DNA from: Algoriphagus sp.
GTDB lineage: Bacteria > Bacteroidota > Bacteroidia > Cytophagales > Cyclobacteriaceae
Assembly: GCA_030729785.1 (NCBI GenBank)
Contig: JANQWS010000075.1
Location: 1 to 52,302, forward strand
Direction: 5' to 3'
Length of the DNA stretch: 52,302 nt
Position 1 is the first letter of the stretch, and each line of letters begins with the position of its first letter. The notes under the pieces were generated by a model. The model ran no database searches. It was given only the letters and a program-made list of their open reading frames with translations, and was not told where the DNA came from. Below, piece by piece: positions 11,259-21,198 of the stretch. A program made the translations under genes and the position numbers.

Positions 11259-11546
11259 ATGGAAATTCTGAAACAGCCTTTGATCACAGAGAAAGTATCT
11301 GCAGGTAACGAAAAAGGAGTTTACGGCTTTATCGTCGAGAAAACTGCTGATAAGCTTCAGATTAAATCTTCTGTGGAGAAAAAGTATGGGGTACATGTAG
11401 TATCCATTCGTACTATGCGGTATGCTGCGAAGCATAAGACCAGATACACCAATAATAAAGTAGTGTCAGGCTTCACCAATGCTTTCAAGAAAGCAATCGT
11501 GCAAGTAGCAGATGGTGAGGTAATTGATTTTTACGGAGAACTTTAA
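11259..11546 (+). CDS. rplW: 50S ribosomal protein L23
   Basis: L23 sits at the exit of the peptide tunnel and docks trigger factor and SRP. The protein is 95 residues with the conserved start (ILKQPLITEKVS), the VEKKYGVHVVSIRTM segment and a C-terminal strand ending GEVIDFYGEL. It lies 4 bases after rplD and 13 before rplB in the S10 cluster. Confidence 0.97.
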   Translation: MEILKQPLITEKVSAGNEKGVYGFIVEKTADKLQIKSSVEKKYGVHVVSIRTMRYAAKHKTRYTNNKVVSGFTNAFKKAIVQVADGEVIDFYGEL

Positions 11547-11559
11547 TTGAATCAATAAA

Positions 11560-12384
11560 ATGGCAGTTAAAAAATTAAAACCTGTAACTCCAGGAACCCG
11601 ATTTAGAGTAGCTCCAGCATTTGACGAGATTACAGCGTCTAAGCCGGAGAAATCTCTTCTCGCTCCTGTAAAGAAGACAGGTGGTAGAAATAATGAAGGC
11701 AAGATGACCGCTCGCTACATTGGTGGTGGTCACAAGCGTAGACTACGTATTGTAGATTTCAAGCGCACTAAGTTTGGAGTACCTGCTACTGTAAAGAGCA
11801 TTGAGTACGATCCAAACCGTACAGCCCGTATTGCCCTACTGTATTATGCAGACGGTGCTAAAGCCTACATTATCGCTCCGGAAGGTTTGCAAGTGGGACA
11901 AACAGTGATTTCCGGTGAGAAGGTTGCCCCAGAAGTGGGCAACGCCATGCACATGATGAATATCCCAATGGGTACCATTGTACACAATGTGGAATTGAAG
12001 CCGGGTAAAGGTGGTGCATTGGCTAGAAGTGCTGGAGGATATGCTCAGATCGTGGCTAGAGATGCTAGGTACGTGACGGTAAAGCTTCCTTCAGGAGAAA
12101 TGAGATTGATTCTTGGTGTTTGTATGGCTACAGTGGGAACTGTAGGCAACGCAGATCACATGAACGTTGTGTTGGGCAAAGCTGGTCGCAAGCGCTGGTT
12201 AGGAGTAAGACCTCGTACAAGAGGTGTTGCGATGAACCCAGTGGATCACCCGATGGGTGGTGGTGAAGGCCGTTCTTCTGGTGGTCACCCAAGATCCCGT
12301 AAAGGACTTCTTTCAAAAGGAAAGAAAACCAGATCTCCCAAGAAGTATTCAAACAAGTTCATCATCACCAAAAGATCTAAGTAA
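11560..12384 (+). CDS. rplB: 50S ribosomal protein L2
   Basis: L2 is required for subunit association and peptidyl transferase activity. The 274-residue protein shows the N-terminal [10 protein letters not shown], the RNA-binding core [20 protein letters not shown], and the C-terminal loop [15 protein letters not shown] with the histidine near the catalytic centre. A lysine-rich tail follows. The rpsS ATG comes two bases after the stop (TAA-TT-ATG). Confidence 0.98.
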   Translation: MAVKKLKPVTPGTRFRVAPAFDEITASKPEKSLLAPVKKTGGRNNEGKMTARYIGGGHKRRLRIVDFKRTKFGVPATVKSIEYDPNRTARIALLYYADGAKAYIIAPEGLQVGQTVISGEKVAPEVGNAMHMMNIPMGTIVHNVELKPGKGGALARSAGGYAQIVARDARYVTVKLPSGEMRLILGVCMATVGTVGNADHMNVVLGKAGRKRWLGVRPRTRGVAMNPVDHPMGGGEGRSSGGHPRSRKGLLSKGKKTRSPKKYSNKFIITKRSK

Positions 12385-12386
12385 TT

Positions 12387-12665
12387 ATGGCACGTTCATT
12401 AAAAAAAGGTCCTTATATCGAACACCATTTGGTGAAGAAAGTAGATGTTATGAACGAGTCTGGCAAGAAATCTGTCATCAAGACTTGGTCAAGAAAATCT
12501 ATGATTTCCCCAGACTTCGTAGGTCATACCTTCGCTGTGCATAACGGGAATAAGTTTATCCCTGTGTTTGTTACCGATAATATGGTAGGTCACAAATTGG
12601 GTGAATTTGCACCTACGCGTAACTTCCGTGGCCACATTGCTAAAAAAGATAAAGGAAAGAGATAA
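12387..12665 (+). CDS. rpsS: 30S ribosomal protein S19
   Basis: S19 is a 30S head protein that contacts S13 and the intersubunit bridge. The sequence is 92 residues, with the family start [19 protein letters not shown], the central [22 protein letters not shown] and the [10 protein letters not shown] motif. It is coupled to rplB (two-base gap) and rplV (TAATCATG junction). Confidence 0.98.
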   Translation: MARSLKKGPYIEHHLVKKVDVMNESGKKSVIKTWSRKSMISPDFVGHTFAVHNGNKFIPVFVTDNMVGHKLGEFAPTRNFRGHIAKKDKGKR

Positions 12666-12667
12666 TC

Positions 12668-13060
12668 ATGGAAGCACTAGCAAGATTGAAAAATGTTCCT
12701 ACCTCCCCTCGTAAAATGCGCTTAGTCGCAGATTTAGTGAGAGGCAAGCGAGTAGGTGTGGCACTGAGTATTTTGAAATTCACGCCCAACCATGCTGCAA
12801 TCCGTTTGGAGAAGTTAGTTCTCTCTGCGGTAGCCAATTGGCAAGCAAAAAATCCTGAAGTAAAATTGGAAGAGGCAGAGCTTTTCGTGAAGACCATCAT
12901 GGTTGACGAAGGGCGGTCTTTAAAGAGGCTTCGGACTGCTCCTCAGGGACGTGGACATAGAATTCGCAAAAGATCCAATCATGTAACCCTCGTTATTGAT
13001 TCATTCAGTACAGAGGAAGTTACCGCTGATGTAGTAGTAACTAACGAAAAGGCAAATTAA
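12668..13060 (+). CDS. rplV: 50S ribosomal protein L22
   Basis: L22 spans the 50S subunit; its beta hairpin lines the exit tunnel. The 130-residue product shows the start region [18 protein letters not shown], the hairpin [20 protein letters not shown] and the strand HVTLVID. A short C-terminal tail ([12 protein letters not shown]) extends beyond the core. It starts two bases after the rpsS stop. Confidence 0.97.
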   Translation: MEALARLKNVPTSPRKMRLVADLVRGKRVGVALSILKFTPNHAAIRLEKLVLSAVANWQAKNPEVKLEEAELFVKTIMVDEGRSLKRLRTAPQGRGHRIRKRSNHVTLVIDSFSTEEVTADVVVTNEKAN

Positions 13061-13068
13061 GAAAGACT

Positions 13069-13803
13069 ATGGGACAAAAAATTAACCCAATAGGATTTAG
13101 ACTTGGTGTAGTCAAAGGCTGGGATTCCAACTGGTATGGTGGGAAAGACTTTGCTGAGAAGTTGCACGAAGATCAACAAATCCGAAAGTATGTTCTTGCC
13201 AGAATACCTAAGGGTGGTATTGCCAAAGTGATTATTGAGCGTACGCTCAAGAGAATCACCTTGACGATTCATACTGCTCGACCAGGTGTTGTAATTGGTA
13301 AGGGTGGTGCCGAAGTAGATAAGCTTAAGGAGGAACTAAAGAAGATCACCAACAAGGATATACAAATCAATATCTTTGAAATTAAGCGCCCAGAGATGGA
13401 TGCTAAATTGGTAGGTGAGTCTATCGCACAGCAACTTCAAGCTAGAATATCTTTCCGTCGTGCGATGAAGCAGGCGATTGCAGCTACCATGAGAGTAGGT
13501 GCTGAAGGAATTAAAGTTAAGCTTTCTGGCCGATTGGGCGGAGCCGAAATGGCACGTTCTGAAATGTACAAAGAAGGAAGAATTCCTCTTCACACGCTTA
13601 GAGCAGACATCGATTATGCTTTATCCGAAGCACTTACTGTGTACGGATTGATTGGCATTAAAGTATGGATCTTCAAGGGTGAGGTGTACGGAAAAAGAGA
13701 TCTTTCTCCGAACCAAGGTGCAGCCAACGAGCCGAAGGGTCAGCGTGGTCCAGCACCAAAGGGTCGCGATAAGGATGGTCCAAAACGCAGAAAAAGAAAC
13801 TAA
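13069..13803 (+). CDS. rpsC: 30S ribosomal protein S3
   Basis: S3 forms part of the mRNA entry channel and has helicase-related function with S4 and S5. The product is 244 residues. The start [13 protein letters not shown], the KH-domain loop [16 protein letters not shown] and the C-terminal domain [20 protein letters not shown] are clear. A low-complexity basic tail (from about residue 205, rich in Gly, Pro, Lys, Arg) extends past the conserved end. Confidence 0.97.
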   Translation: MGQKINPIGFRLGVVKGWDSNWYGGKDFAEKLHEDQQIRKYVLARIPKGGIAKVIIERTLKRITLTIHTARPGVVIGKGGAEVDKLKEELKKITNKDIQINIFEIKRPEMDAKLVGESIAQQLQARISFRRAMKQAIAATMRVGAEGIKVKLSGRLGGAEMARSEMYKEGRIPLHTLRADIDYALSEALTVYGLIGIKVWIFKGEVYGKRDLSPNQGAANEPKGQRGPAPKGRDKDGPKRRKRN

Positions 13804-13827
13804 TTTTCCCTTTCCAAGTGAGAAATC

Positions 13828-14247
13828 ATGTTACAGCCGAAAAGAACTAAATATAGGAAAATGCACAAGGGCCGTGTCAAAGGCATTGCGCAAAGAGGGC
13901 ACGAGCTTTCTTTTGGCAACTTTGGCATTAAATCCCTTGAGCCAGGATGGATTACTTCTCGCCAGATCGAGGCAGCACGTATTGCCATGACAAGAGCTAT
14001 GAAGAGAGAAGGTCAGGTTTGGATCAGAATATTTCCTGACAAGCCGATCACTAAAAAGCCCGCAGAGGTACGTATGGGTAAAGGTAAAGGTGCTCCAGAA
14101 TATTGGGTGGCCGTTATCAAGCCAGGTACTATCCTTTTCGAAGCTACAGGCGTGAGCCTGGAGACTGCTCAAGATGCACTTCGACTTGCACAGCAGAAGC
14201 TGCCTGTAAGTACGAAATTTGTGGTAAGAAGAGACTACGCTGAATAA
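13828..14247 (+). CDS. rplP: 50S ribosomal protein L16
   Basis: L16 helps organise the A-site and L7/L12 stalk base. The protein is 139 residues with the typical start [16 protein letters not shown], the segment GFNFGI-like region rendered here as [20 protein letters not shown], and the [18 protein letters not shown] motif. It lies 24 bases after rpsC and 9 before rpmC. Confidence 0.97.
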   Translation: MLQPKRTKYRKMHKGRVKGIAQRGHELSFGNFGIKSLEPGWITSRQIEAARIAMTRAMKREGQVWIRIFPDKPITKKPAEVRMGKGKGAPEYWVAVIKPGTILFEATGVSLETAQDALRLAQQKLPVSTKFVVRRDYAE

Positions 14248-14256
14248 TCAGGAACT

Positions 14257-14439
14257 ATGAAAAACACTGAAATCAGATCACTTACAGCAAGTGAAATCGC
14301 CGAGCGAATTGTCGCCGAGCAGGAGAATCTGAGCAAATTGAATTTTGCTCACGCGATTTCTCCTATTGAGAATCCTAATAGAATCAGAGAGTCTAAGCGT
14401 TTCATCGCAAGATTGAAAACGGCTTTGACCTCCAAATAA
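14257..14439 (+). CDS. rpmC: 50S ribosomal protein L29
   Basis: L29 is a small two-helix protein near the tunnel exit, next to L23. The 60-residue sequence has the family pattern: EIRSLTASEIAERI, KLNFAHAISPIENPNRIRES, then a basic C-terminal helix (RFIARLKTALTSK). Its place between rplP and rpsQ supports the call. Confidence 0.95.
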   Translation: MKNTEIRSLTASEIAERIVAEQENLSKLNFAHAISPIENPNRIRESKRFIARLKTALTSK

Positions 14440-14458
14440 CTAGCTAACAGAAAAGAAA

Positions 14459-14722
14459 ATGGCTACGATTGAGAGAAATCTTCGCAAAGAGAGAGTTGGT
14501 AAAGTCGTGAGCAACAAAATGGATAAGTCCATTACTGTGGCTGTAGAAAGACGTGTGAAGCACGGCATCTATGGCAAGTTTGTTGCTAAGACTACCAAAT
14601 TCATGGTTCATGACGAAAAAAATGAATGCAACCCAGGTGATGTGGTTAAAATCAGTGAAACGCGTCCGCTGAGCAAGAACAAGCGTTGGAGATTAGTTGA
14701 AATTATAGAAAGGGCTAAGTAA
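14459..14722 (+). CDS. rpsQ: 30S ribosomal protein S17
   Basis: S17 is an OB-fold 30S protein that binds 16S rRNA early in assembly. The 87-residue protein shows the conserved pattern [20 protein letters not shown], the KHGIYGKFV turn and the C-terminal [20 protein letters not shown]. The stop and the rplN start form a TAATCATG junction. Confidence 0.97.
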   Translation: MATIERNLRKERVGKVVSNKMDKSITVAVERRVKHGIYGKFVAKTTKFMVHDEKNECNPGDVVKISETRPLSKNKRWRLVEIIERAK

Positions 14723-14724
14723 TC

Positions 14725-15093
14725 ATGATACAACAAGAATCCAGACTAAGCGTTGCGGATAACTCAGGTGCCAAAGAGGTATTGGTCATCCGTGTGTTGG
14801 GAGGAACTAAGAAGCGTTATGCTTCGATCGGTGATAAAGTAGTCGTGACTGTAAAGTCAGCCCTATCCTCCAGCAATATGAAAAAAGGTACCGTTTCAAA
14901 AGCGGTTATCGTAAGAACGAAGAAAGAAATTCGTCGTAAGGACGGGTCTTACATTCGGTTTGAAGACAATGCTGCTGTGTTGTTGAATAACAACGACGAG
15001 CCTAGAGGTAGCCGTATTTTCGGTCCTGTAGCTAGAGAGCTCAGAGAAAAGCAGTTCATGAAAATCATTTCCTTGGCCCCTGAAGTACTTTAA
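14725..15093 (+). CDS. rplN: 50S ribosomal protein L14
   Basis: L14 is a 50S protein at the subunit interface and the binding site of the silencing factor RsfS. It is 122 residues, a standard length, with [19 protein letters not shown], the VVRTKKE-like segment ([19 protein letters not shown]) and the end [23 protein letters not shown] within normal family variation. TAATCATG joins it to rplX. Confidence 0.98.
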   Translation: MIQQESRLSVADNSGAKEVLVIRVLGGTKKRYASIGDKVVVTVKSALSSSNMKKGTVSKAVIVRTKKEIRRKDGSYIRFEDNAAVLLNNNDEPRGSRIFGPVARELREKQFMKIISLAPEVL

Positions 15094-15095
15094 TC

Positions 15096-15440
15096 ATGGA
15101 AAGAAAATTCAATAAGCAGCAAAAGCTGCACATCAAAGCTGGTGACACCGTGAAGGTAATCGCTGGTGATGACAAAGGAAAAACCGGTAAGGTTCAATCC
15201 ATTGATACAGCAAAAAGTAGAGCCATCGTAGAAGGGATCAATATGATTACCAAACACGTAAAGCCTACTGCGTCCAAGCCACAGGGTGGTATCGAGAAGA
15301 AAGAAGCTGCGCTTCACATCAGTAATCTGATGCTTGTCGATCCCAAAACAGGCGAAGCAACTCGTACTGGCCGTAAGGCAGGGGAGAATGGTAAATTAGT
15401 AAGGTACTCAAAGAAAACTGGGGAGGTGATCAATGGCTAA
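15096..15440 (+). CDS. rplX: 50S ribosomal protein L24
   Basis: L24 initiates 50S assembly and lies near the tunnel exit. The 114-residue sequence carries the KOW motif ([20 protein letters not shown]) and the segment [13 protein letters not shown]. Its last eight bases overlap the start of rplE (ATGGCTAA), the only overlap within the ribosomal protein genes here, which suggests tight translational coupling. Confidence 0.97.
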   Translation: MERKFNKQQKLHIKAGDTVKVIAGDDKGKTGKVQSIDTAKSRAIVEGINMITKHVKPTASKPQGGIEKKEAALHISNLMLVDPKTGEATRTGRKAGENGKLVRYSKKTGEVING

Positions 15441-15993
15441 TCCAAGAAAAAAAGATACATACGTGAAGGAAGTTGTTCCTGCATTGATGGAAAAGTTTCA
15501 ATACTCTTCCGTGATGCAAGTACCTAAACTTTCTAAGATCGTTCTTAACAAGGGTATTGGTGCTGCTGTAGCAGATAAGAAGCTAGTAGACCAGGGTGTT
15601 GAGGAACTTTCTTTGATCACTGGACAGCGTGCTGTTGCTACTAAATCTAAGATTGCAGTCTCTAACTTTAAGTTGAGAGAAAACATGCCAATCGGTGCAA
15701 AGGTGACTTTGAGAGCTGAAAAAATGTATGAATTTCTAGATCGTTTGACTACAGTGGCTTTGCCACGTGTACGTGACTTCAAAGGAATTTCTGACAAAGG
15801 GTTTGATGGACGAGGTAACTATACACTAGGTGTTACCGAACAAATCATTTTTCCTGAAATCTCTATCGAGAAGGTAACCAAGATTACCGGGATGGACATT
15901 ACTTTCGTAACTACTGCGGCTACAGATGAAGAGGCTTTTGCATTGTTGAAAGCTTTGGGTATGCCTTTCGTTAATAAAAATAATCCAGAATAA
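15433..15993 (+). CDS. rplE: 50S ribosomal protein L5
   Basis: L5 binds 5S rRNA and forms an intersubunit bridge with S13. The protein is 186 residues with the motifs [31 protein letters not shown] and [18 protein letters not shown]. The ATG lies inside the last codons of rplX. A TAATCATG junction leads into rpsN. Confidence 0.98.
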   Translation: MANPRKKDTYVKEVVPALMEKFQYSSVMQVPKLSKIVLNKGIGAAVADKKLVDQGVEELSLITGQRAVATKSKIAVSNFKLRENMPIGAKVTLRAEKMYEFLDRLTTVALPRVRDFKGISDKGFDGRGNYTLGVTEQIIFPEISIEKVTKITGMDITFVTTAATDEEAFALLKALGMPFVNKNNPE

Positions 15994-15995
15994 TC

Positions 15996-16265
15996 ATGGC
16001 AAAAGAGTCCATCAAAGCGCGCGAGCGTAAAAGAGAATACTTGGTAGCCAAGTATGCTGCGAAAAGAGCTGCTTTAAAAGCTGCAGGTGATTACGAAGCC
16101 CTTGATAAGCTTCCAAAGAACGCTTCTCCAGTGAGACTTCACAACAGATGCAAACTTACTGGTCGTCCTAAGGGATATATGAGAAAGTTTGGAGTCAACA
16201 GGGTTACCTTCAGAGAAATGGCTTCTGCAGGTAAAATCCCTGGTGTTACTAAGTCTAGCTGGTAA
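15996..16265 (+). CDS. rpsN: 30S ribosomal protein S14 (zinc-independent type)
   Basis: S14 is a late-assembling 30S head protein. This 89-residue copy is the longer C-minus type: it lacks the CxxC pairs of the short zinc-binding form and has only one Cys. Conserved features are the basic N-terminus ([19 protein letters not shown]), the [21 protein letters not shown] core and the end [11 protein letters not shown]. The gene ends the first half of the spc cluster; an 81-base gap with a promoter-like element follows. Confidence 0.97.
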   Translation: MAKESIKARERKREYLVAKYAAKRAALKAAGDYEALDKLPKNASPVRLHNRCKLTGRPKGYMRKFGVNRVTFREMASAGKIPGVTKSSW

Positions 16266-16279
16266 AATAACGACAGTAA

Positions 16280-16310
16280 TTTTTATTCTAAAAATCAATT
16301 CGTAACTTTG
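16280..16310 (+). promoter_or_regulatory. Probable internal promoter before rpsH
   Basis: TAACTTTGCA at 16303-16312 is identical to the ten bases at the -7 region of the rplC promoter. With a 19-base spacer the -33 position reads TTTT, three of four matches to TTTG. It lies in the only sizeable gap (81 bases) between rpsN and rpsH. A new transcript starting here would give rpsH to rplO and beyond a second promoter. Confidence 0.55.
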
Positions 16311-16346
16311 CACGCCCAATTCGGGGGTGCTAGACTATAGAAACAC

Positions 16347-16742
16347 ATGACCGATCCAATAGCTGATTATCTAACCCGGTTGAGAAATGCCATCAAAGCT
16401 TCTCACCGAATTGTAGAGATACCTGCTTCTAATATTAAGAAGGAGATCACCAAAGTATTGCATGACAAAGGGTACATTCAAAACTACAAGTTTGAAGAAA
16501 ATGGACCTCAAGGCACGATTAAAATTGCTTTAAAGTTCAATCCTACCACGAAGTTAAATGCAATCGTGAGCCTTGAGCGAGTGAGTAAGCCAGGTTTAAG
16601 AAAATATGTCAAGCACGACGAGCTTCCTAGAGTCATCAATGGCTTGGGTATCGCCATCGTCTCCACCTCTAAGGGGGTAATGACAGACAAAGAGGCCCGA
16701 ACCGAAGGGGTAGGGGGTGAAGTACTTTGTTACGTATACTAA
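16347..16742 (+). CDS. rpsH: 30S ribosomal protein S8
   Basis: S8 binds helix 21 of 16S rRNA and in E. coli represses the spc operon. The 131-residue protein starts [15 protein letters not shown] and ends in the family block [13 protein letters not shown]-like ([20 protein letters not shown]) plus EVLCYVY. It is the first gene after the internal promoter candidate. Confidence 0.98.
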   Translation: MTDPIADYLTRLRNAIKASHRIVEIPASNIKKEITKVLHDKGYIQNYKFEENGPQGTIKIALKFNPTTKLNAIVSLERVSKPGLRKYVKHDELPRVINGLGIAIVSTSKGVMTDKEARTEGVGGEVLCYVY

Positions 16743-16751
16743 TTTACGATT

Positions 16752-17309
16752 ATGTCTAGAATAGGTAAAAAACCAATAAATATACCCAGCGGTGTTACTG
16801 TAGACGTGTCAGCTCATGGAACTGTCACTGTTAAAGGTCCAAAGGGTACCCTGACTCAGGATGTGAATCCCGACATTCAGGTGAGCGTAGAGGGGCAAGA
16901 GATTACTCTTGTTAGACCTACCGAGTCCAAAAGACACAAGTCTTTGCACGGTCTTTACAGATCATTGATCAACAACATGGTGATCGGTGTGTCTGAAGGA
17001 TACAAAAAAGAGTTGGAATTGGTCGGTGTAGGTTACAAAGCCTCCAACCAAGGGCAAATACTTGAGCTTAGCTTAGGCTACTCACACAGTATTTTTATGG
17101 CGCTACCCAAGGAAATTTCTTTGGCCACTGAAACTCCGAAAGGAAAAAACCCAGTAGTGACCCTTCAAGGAATTGATAAGGAATTGATTGGTCAGGTAGC
17201 AGCAAAAATCCGATCCTTGCGTAAGATTGAACCTTACAAAGGAAAAGGGGTGCGTTTCGTTGGTGAAATTGTTAGACGTAAGGCTGGTAAAACTGCTGGT
17301 AAAAAATAA
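16752..17309 (+). CDS. rplF: 50S ribosomal protein L6
   Basis: L6 lies near the factor-binding site of the 50S subunit. The product is 185 residues with MSRIGKKPINIPSGVTV, the ESKRHKSLHGLYRSLINNMV segment and the second repeat ending GKGVRFVGEIVRRKAGKTAG. The gene is nine bases after rpsH and six before rplR. Confidence 0.98.
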   Translation: MSRIGKKPINIPSGVTVDVSAHGTVTVKGPKGTLTQDVNPDIQVSVEGQEITLVRPTESKRHKSLHGLYRSLINNMVIGVSEGYKKELELVGVGYKASNQGQILELSLGYSHSIFMALPKEISLATETPKGKNPVVTLQGIDKELIGQVAAKIRSLRKIEPYKGKGVRFVGEIVRRKAGKTAGKK

Positions 17310-17315
17310 TAAGTT

Positions 17316-17666
17316 ATGGCATTTAATAAGAGTTCCAGAAGACTTAGAATCAAAAGAGGTATCCGTAGAAAAATCTCCGGAACTGATTCCAGACCACGTC
17401 TGTCAGTTTTCAAAAGTAATACAGGCATTTATGCCCAGTTGGTGGATGATCTCAAAGGTCAGACCCTTGTACAAGCCTCTTCGAAAGAGCTTGGTTCTAA
17501 GGCAAATACCAATGTAGCTGTATCGAAGGAAGTAGGCAAAAAGCTTGCTGAAAGAGCGGTAGCAAATGGAGTGTCTGAAGTAGTATTTGACCGTAATGGC
17601 TACTTATATCATGGTAATGTGAAAGCTTTGGCTGACGGTGCCAGAGAAGGAGGCCTTAAATTTTAA
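17316..17666 (+). CDS. rplR: 50S ribosomal protein L18
   Basis: L18 mediates 5S rRNA attachment with L5 and L25. The 116-residue sequence shows [35 protein letters not shown] and the end [26 protein letters not shown]. Its start lies six bases after rplF and its stop six before rpsE. Confidence 0.97.
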   Translation: MAFNKSSRRLRIKRGIRRKISGTDSRPRLSVFKSNTGIYAQLVDDLKGQTLVQASSKELGSKANTNVAVSKEVGKKLAERAVANGVSEVVFDRNGYLYHGNVKALADGAREGGLKF

Positions 17667-17671
17667 TCAAT

Positions 17672-18190
17672 ATGTCTCAGATAAAAAGAAAACCCATTCG
17701 GGCTACAGATACGGAATTAAAAGAGAAAGTTGTTGCAATCAATCGAGTAGCCAAAGTGGTGAAAGGTGGTCGAAGATTTTCATTCTCTGCAATAGTAGTA
17801 GTTGGTGACGGTCAAGGAGTAGTAGGGTATGGTTTGGGTAAAGCCAACGAGGTAACCGATGCGATCACCAAAGGAATTGAAGATGCAAAGAAAAACTTGG
17901 TCAAAGTTCCTGTATTGAAAGGTACGATTCCTCACGAGCAAATTGGAAAGTTTGGTGGTGGTCTTGTATTGATCAAGCCAGCTGCAGCAGGTACAGGCGT
18001 AATTGCCGGTGGTGCAATGCGTGCAGTTTTGGAGTCTGCTGGTGTGACCGATGTATTGGCAAAGTCCAAAGGCTCGTCCAACCCGCACAATGTGGTAAAG
18101 GCGACCATCGATGCCCTAGTGCATTTGCGTGATGCCATTGCGGTGTCTCAGCAAAGAGGAGTTAAAATGGCTAAAGTCTTTAACGGTTAA
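17672..18190 (+). CDS. rpsE: 30S ribosomal protein S5
   Basis: S5 contributes to decoding fidelity and the mRNA entry helicase. It is 172 residues. The double-stranded RNA-binding domain is seen in [20 protein letters not shown] and the loop [17 protein letters not shown], and the C-terminal domain has [20 protein letters not shown]. The spectinomycin-loop region looks ordinary. Confidence 0.98.
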   Translation: MSQIKRKPIRATDTELKEKVVAINRVAKVVKGGRRFSFSAIVVVGDGQGVVGYGLGKANEVTDAITKGIEDAKKNLVKVPVLKGTIPHEQIGKFGGGLVLIKPAAAGTGVIAGGAMRAVLESAGVTDVLAKSKGSSNPHNVVKATIDALVHLRDAIAVSQQRGVKMAKVFNG

Positions 18191-18195
18191 GCAAC

Positions 18196-18375
18196 ATGGC
18201 AAAGATCAAAATTACCCAGGTAAAAAGTATAATTGATAGACCGAAGGATCAAAAAGCGACTATCGTTGCACTTGGTTTAGGTCGGATAAGCAAATCTGTT
18301 GTAGTTGAAAATACTCCTCAGATTGCTGGAATGGTAAATAAAGTGAATCACCTTGTCAAAGTGGAGGAAGCTTAA
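18196..18375 (+). CDS. rpmD: 50S ribosomal protein L30
   Basis: This 59-codon gene lies exactly between rpsE and rplO, the standard position of rpmD. Its product starts [20 protein letters not shown] and has the L30 signature of a strand, then [20 protein letters not shown], then a helix [13 protein letters not shown]. It is small enough to be missed by a 60-codon cutoff. It is five bases after rpsE and two before rplO. Confidence 0.95.
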   Translation: MAKIKITQVKSIIDRPKDQKATIVALGLGRISKSVVVENTPQIAGMVNKVNHLVKVEEA

Positions 18376-18377
18376 CT

Positions 18378-18824
18378 ATGAAACTGAATACATTAACTCC
18401 AGCAGAAGGTTCAACTAAAAACCGCAAAAGAATTGGTCGTGGTACTGGTTCTGGTAGAGGTGGAACCTCCACAAGAGGTCATAAAGGCGCTAAGTCTAGA
18501 TCAGGTTACAAATCAAAGCTCGGTTTTGAAGGTGGGCAGATGCCTCTTCAAAGACGTGTGCCTAAGTTTGGATTCAAATCCTTAAATAAGATTGAGTTCA
18601 AACCAGTTAATTTGGATACCTTGCAGGCCCTCGCAGAACAACACAATTTGACTGTAATCAACTTTGAAACCTTGTTGTCTCACGGCTTGGCTTCTAAGAA
18701 CGATAAAATCAAGATCCTTGGTGGCGGGCAATTGACTTCCAAAATAGATGTGAGTGCGCATAAATTTTCTGCATCAGCTATAGCTGCAGTAGAAGGATTA
18801 GGCGGCACAGTAACCCAGCTTTAA
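18378..18824 (+). CDS. rplO: 50S ribosomal protein L15
   Basis: L15 binds late in 50S assembly. The 148-residue product has the flexible Gly/Arg-rich N-terminal arm (KRIGRGTGSGRGGTSTRGHK), the GFEGGQMPLQRRVPKFGF motif and a C-terminal globular domain (KILGGGQLTSKIDVSAHKFS). secY begins four bases after its stop. Confidence 0.98.
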   Translation: MKLNTLTPAEGSTKNRKRIGRGTGSGRGGTSTRGHKGAKSRSGYKSKLGFEGGQMPLQRRVPKFGFKSLNKIEFKPVNLDTLQALAEQHNLTVINFETLLSHGLASKNDKIKILGGGQLTSKIDVSAHKFSASAIAAVEGLGGTVTQL

Positions 18825-18828
18825 TTAA

Positions 18829-20151
18829 ATGAAAAAGTTTATTTCGACAGTTAGAAATATTTTCTCGATCGAAGATTTGAGAGTAAGGATTGTCAACACG
18901 ATTGGCTTTCTTATCATCTTTAGATTAGGGTCTTTTGTCGTACTTCCTGGGGTAGACCCTTCCAAATTGGGAGCAGCGCCTGAGGGAATTTTCGGCTTAA
19001 TTGACACTTTTCTTGGAGGAGCTTTTAGCAATGCCTCCATCTTTGGCCTAGGGATTATGCCTTACATCTCTGCTTCCATTGTGTTGCAGTTGCTTACTGT
19101 CGGGGTTCCTTATTTTCAAAAAATGCAAAAGGACGGGGAGTCTGGTCGAAAAAGAATCAACCAAATTACTCGTGTCTTAACTATAGCGATTACGGTAGCA
19201 CAGGGAATTGGATACGTCAGTGCGACGATTCTTCCTACTGGGGCTGTAATGATTAGTACTTCTTTGTTCATGTTTAGTTCTCTTGTTCTTTTGTCTGCCG
19301 GTACCATGTTTTGTATGTGGTTGGGAGAAAAGATTACGGAGAAAGGAATTGGAAATGGAATTTCAATGCTAATCATGATAGGAATTATTTCCAGATTCCC
19401 AGGAGCATTGATTGCTGAAGGGCTTGAAAAAGGATCCTCAGGCTTGTTGCTTTTGATTATTGAAGCATTGGTTTTGTTCTTTGTAGTTGTTGGTGTAATT
19501 GCATTGACCGAAGCTACTCGAAGAATTCCTGTACAATATGCGAAGCAAGTAGTGGGAGGTAAGGTGTACGGCGGACAACGTCAATACATTCCTATTAAAG
19601 TGAATGCATCTGGTGTAATGCCAATCATTTTCGCCCAATCCTTGATGTTTATTCCTGCTTTAATTGCACAGATTTGGGCTGGAGAAAGTGATATTGCTAA
19701 TTACATTGGGACCACCTTCTCAGACTTTACCTCATGGCAGTACAATCTGCTTTTTGCAACATTGATTATTGTTTTTACCTTTTTCTACACAGCGATTACG
19801 GTAAATCCAGAGCAAATAGCGGAAGACATGAAACGAAATGGTGGGTTTGTTCCAGGGATAAAGCCTGGTGCACCGACGGGAGAGTTCATTGATAGCATCA
19901 TTTCAAAGATTACGCTTCCAGGTTCAATTTTATTGTCAGCCGTTGCTATTCTTCCTGCACTAGCCATTGTTGGTGGTGTTGGTGGAGAGTTTGCTCAGTT
20001 CTATGGTGGAACTTCCTTATTAATCATGGTAGGAGTGATTATGGATACGCTTCGTCAAATTGAGAGTTATCTATTAATGAGGCATTACGAAGGAATGATG
20101 AAAAGCGGTAATGTGAAAAACAATCCTACGAATTACGAGGTTGCGTCCTAA
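18829..20151 (+). CDS. secY: Protein translocase subunit SecY
   Basis: SecY is the channel of the Sec translocon in the inner membrane. The 440-residue protein shows ten hydrophobic segments, the plug region after LGIMPYISASIVLQLL, the cytoplasmic loop TEATRRIPVQYAKQ, and NPEQIAEDMKRNGGFVPGI before TM8. The end (QIESYLLMRHYEGMMKSG) is the SecA/ribosome-contacting tail. Its stop overlaps the map start by one base (TAATG), so the two are translationally coupled. Confidence 0.98.
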   Translation: MKKFISTVRNIFSIEDLRVRIVNTIGFLIIFRLGSFVVLPGVDPSKLGAAPEGIFGLIDTFLGGAFSNASIFGLGIMPYISASIVLQLLTVGVPYFQKMQKDGESGRKRINQITRVLTIAITVAQGIGYVSATILPTGAVMISTSLFMFSSLVLLSAGTMFCMWLGEKITEKGIGNGISMLIMIGIISRFPGALIAEGLEKGSSGLLLLIIEALVLFFVVVGVIALTEATRRIPVQYAKQVVGGKVYGGQRQYIPIKVNASGVMPIIFAQSLMFIPALIAQIWAGESDIANYIGTTFSDFTSWQYNLLFATLIIVFTFFYTAITVNPEQIAEDMKRNGGFVPGIKPGAPTGEFIDSIISKITLPGSILLSAVAILPALAIVGGVGGEFAQFYGGTSLLIMVGVIMDTLRQIESYLLMRHYEGMMKSGNVKNNPTNYEVAS

Positions 20152-20924
20152 TGATTCATTACAAAACTTCGGAAGAAGTTGAACGAATAAAAGAAAGTGC
20201 CGACATTCTTGGAAGAGCTCATGGAGCGATCGCTAAGGAAGTCAAGGAAGGAGTAAAGACTTCTTTCTTAGATAAAATTGCTGAAGAGTTTATTAGGGAT
20301 CACGGAGCAGTACCTTCTTTTAAGGGCTATAACGGGTTTCCCAGTGCACTCTGTATTTCTGTGAACGAAGTTGTTGTTCATGGTTTTCCAAGTGCGTACG
20401 AATTGAAAGATGGCGATATAATCTCGATAGATTGTGGAGTCTTTCACCAAGGTTTTCATAGCGATTCCGCTTATACATACCCCATAGGTGAAGTACCCCC
20501 GTCTGTCTTAGCATTACTTAACGCCACCAAAGATTCGCTCTATTTGGGAATTGAACAGGCTGTATTTGGAAATCGCATCGGTGATATCGGCCATGCAGTC
20601 CAAAAATTTGTGGAGGCGAAAGGGTATACCGTAGTTCGAGAATTAGTCGGACATGGGTTAGGCCGAAATCTTCACGAATCTCCAGAGGTTCCCAATTACG
20701 GCAAGAAAGGCAGTGGCCCCTTGTTGAAGCAAGGAATGGTTATTGCAATTGAGCCCATGATTAATCTTGGAACGCGAAATATCGTCCAAGAGAAAGATGG
20801 ATGGACGATCCGAACTGCAGACCGGAAGCCATCCGCACATTATGAGCATACCATTGCAATATTTGAAGATAGAACAGAAGTGTTAACTACCCATAAATAC
20901 ATAGAAGAGAACTTTAAATTCTAA
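20151..20924 (+). CDS. map: Methionine aminopeptidase type I
   Basis: The enzyme removes initiator Met from nascent proteins in the cytoplasm. The product is 257 residues. The five metal ligands of the pita-bread fold are recognisable: Asp in [20 protein letters not shown] (two Asp), His in [11 protein letters not shown], Glu in AIEPMINLG and Glu near EHTIAIFED. No N-terminal zinc-finger extension is present, so it is a short type Ia-like form. It sits between secY and infA, as in many bacteria. Confidence 0.97.
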   Translation: MIHYKTSEEVERIKESADILGRAHGAIAKEVKEGVKTSFLDKIAEEFIRDHGAVPSFKGYNGFPSALCISVNEVVVHGFPSAYELKDGDIISIDCGVFHQGFHSDSAYTYPIGEVPPSVLALLNATKDSLYLGIEQAVFGNRIGDIGHAVQKFVEAKGYTVVRELVGHGLGRNLHESPEVPNYGKKGSGPLLKQGMVIAIEPMINLGTRNIVQEKDGWTIRTADRKPSAHYEHTIAIFEDRTEVLTTHKYIEENFKF

Positions 20925-20925
20925 T

Positions 20926-21144
20926 ATGGCCAAACAAACATCAATCGAGCAAGACGGCACCATTGTGGAAGCGTTGTCAAATGCGATGTTCAAAGTAGAA
21001 CTTGAAAATGGACATCAATTGATTGCTCATATTTCAGGAAAGATGCGAATGAATTACATCAAAATCCTTCCTGGAGATAAGGTTAAGTTAGAATTGTCTC
21101 CCTACGATTTATCAAAAGGCAGAATTGTATATCGATATAAATAG
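20926..21144 (+). CDS. infA: Translation initiation factor IF-1
   Basis: IF-1 is a 72-residue OB-fold protein that occupies the ribosomal A site during initiation. The sequence is typical: [38 protein letters not shown] and [18 protein letters not shown]. The start is one base after the map stop. A 92-base gap with a hairpin follows before rpmJ. Confidence 0.98.
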   Translation: MAKQTSIEQDGTIVEALSNAMFKVELENGHQLIAHISGKMRMNYIKILPGDKVKLELSPYDLSKGRIVYRYK

Positions 21145-21162
21145 ACTGACATGAAATCGGAC

Positions 21163-21198
21163 AAAAAAAGGTTCCTGATGGGAAGAGCCCTTTTTTAG
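21163..21198 (+). terminator. Terminator-like hairpin / attenuator between infA and rpmJ
   Basis: A-rich bases followed by GGTTCC can pair with GGAA and CCTTTTTT after a short asymmetric bulge (GAGC), and the right arm ends in six T residues. It lies 19 bases past infA and 39 bases before rpmJ. I see no good promoter between it and rpmJ, so it may attenuate rather than fully stop transcription into rpmJ-rpsM-rpsK-rpsD-rpoA-rplQ. Confidence 0.5.

Noticed and set aside
13652-13990. 112-codon plus-strand frame across rpsC and rplP
   Set aside because: It lies out of frame across two clear ribosomal protein genes.
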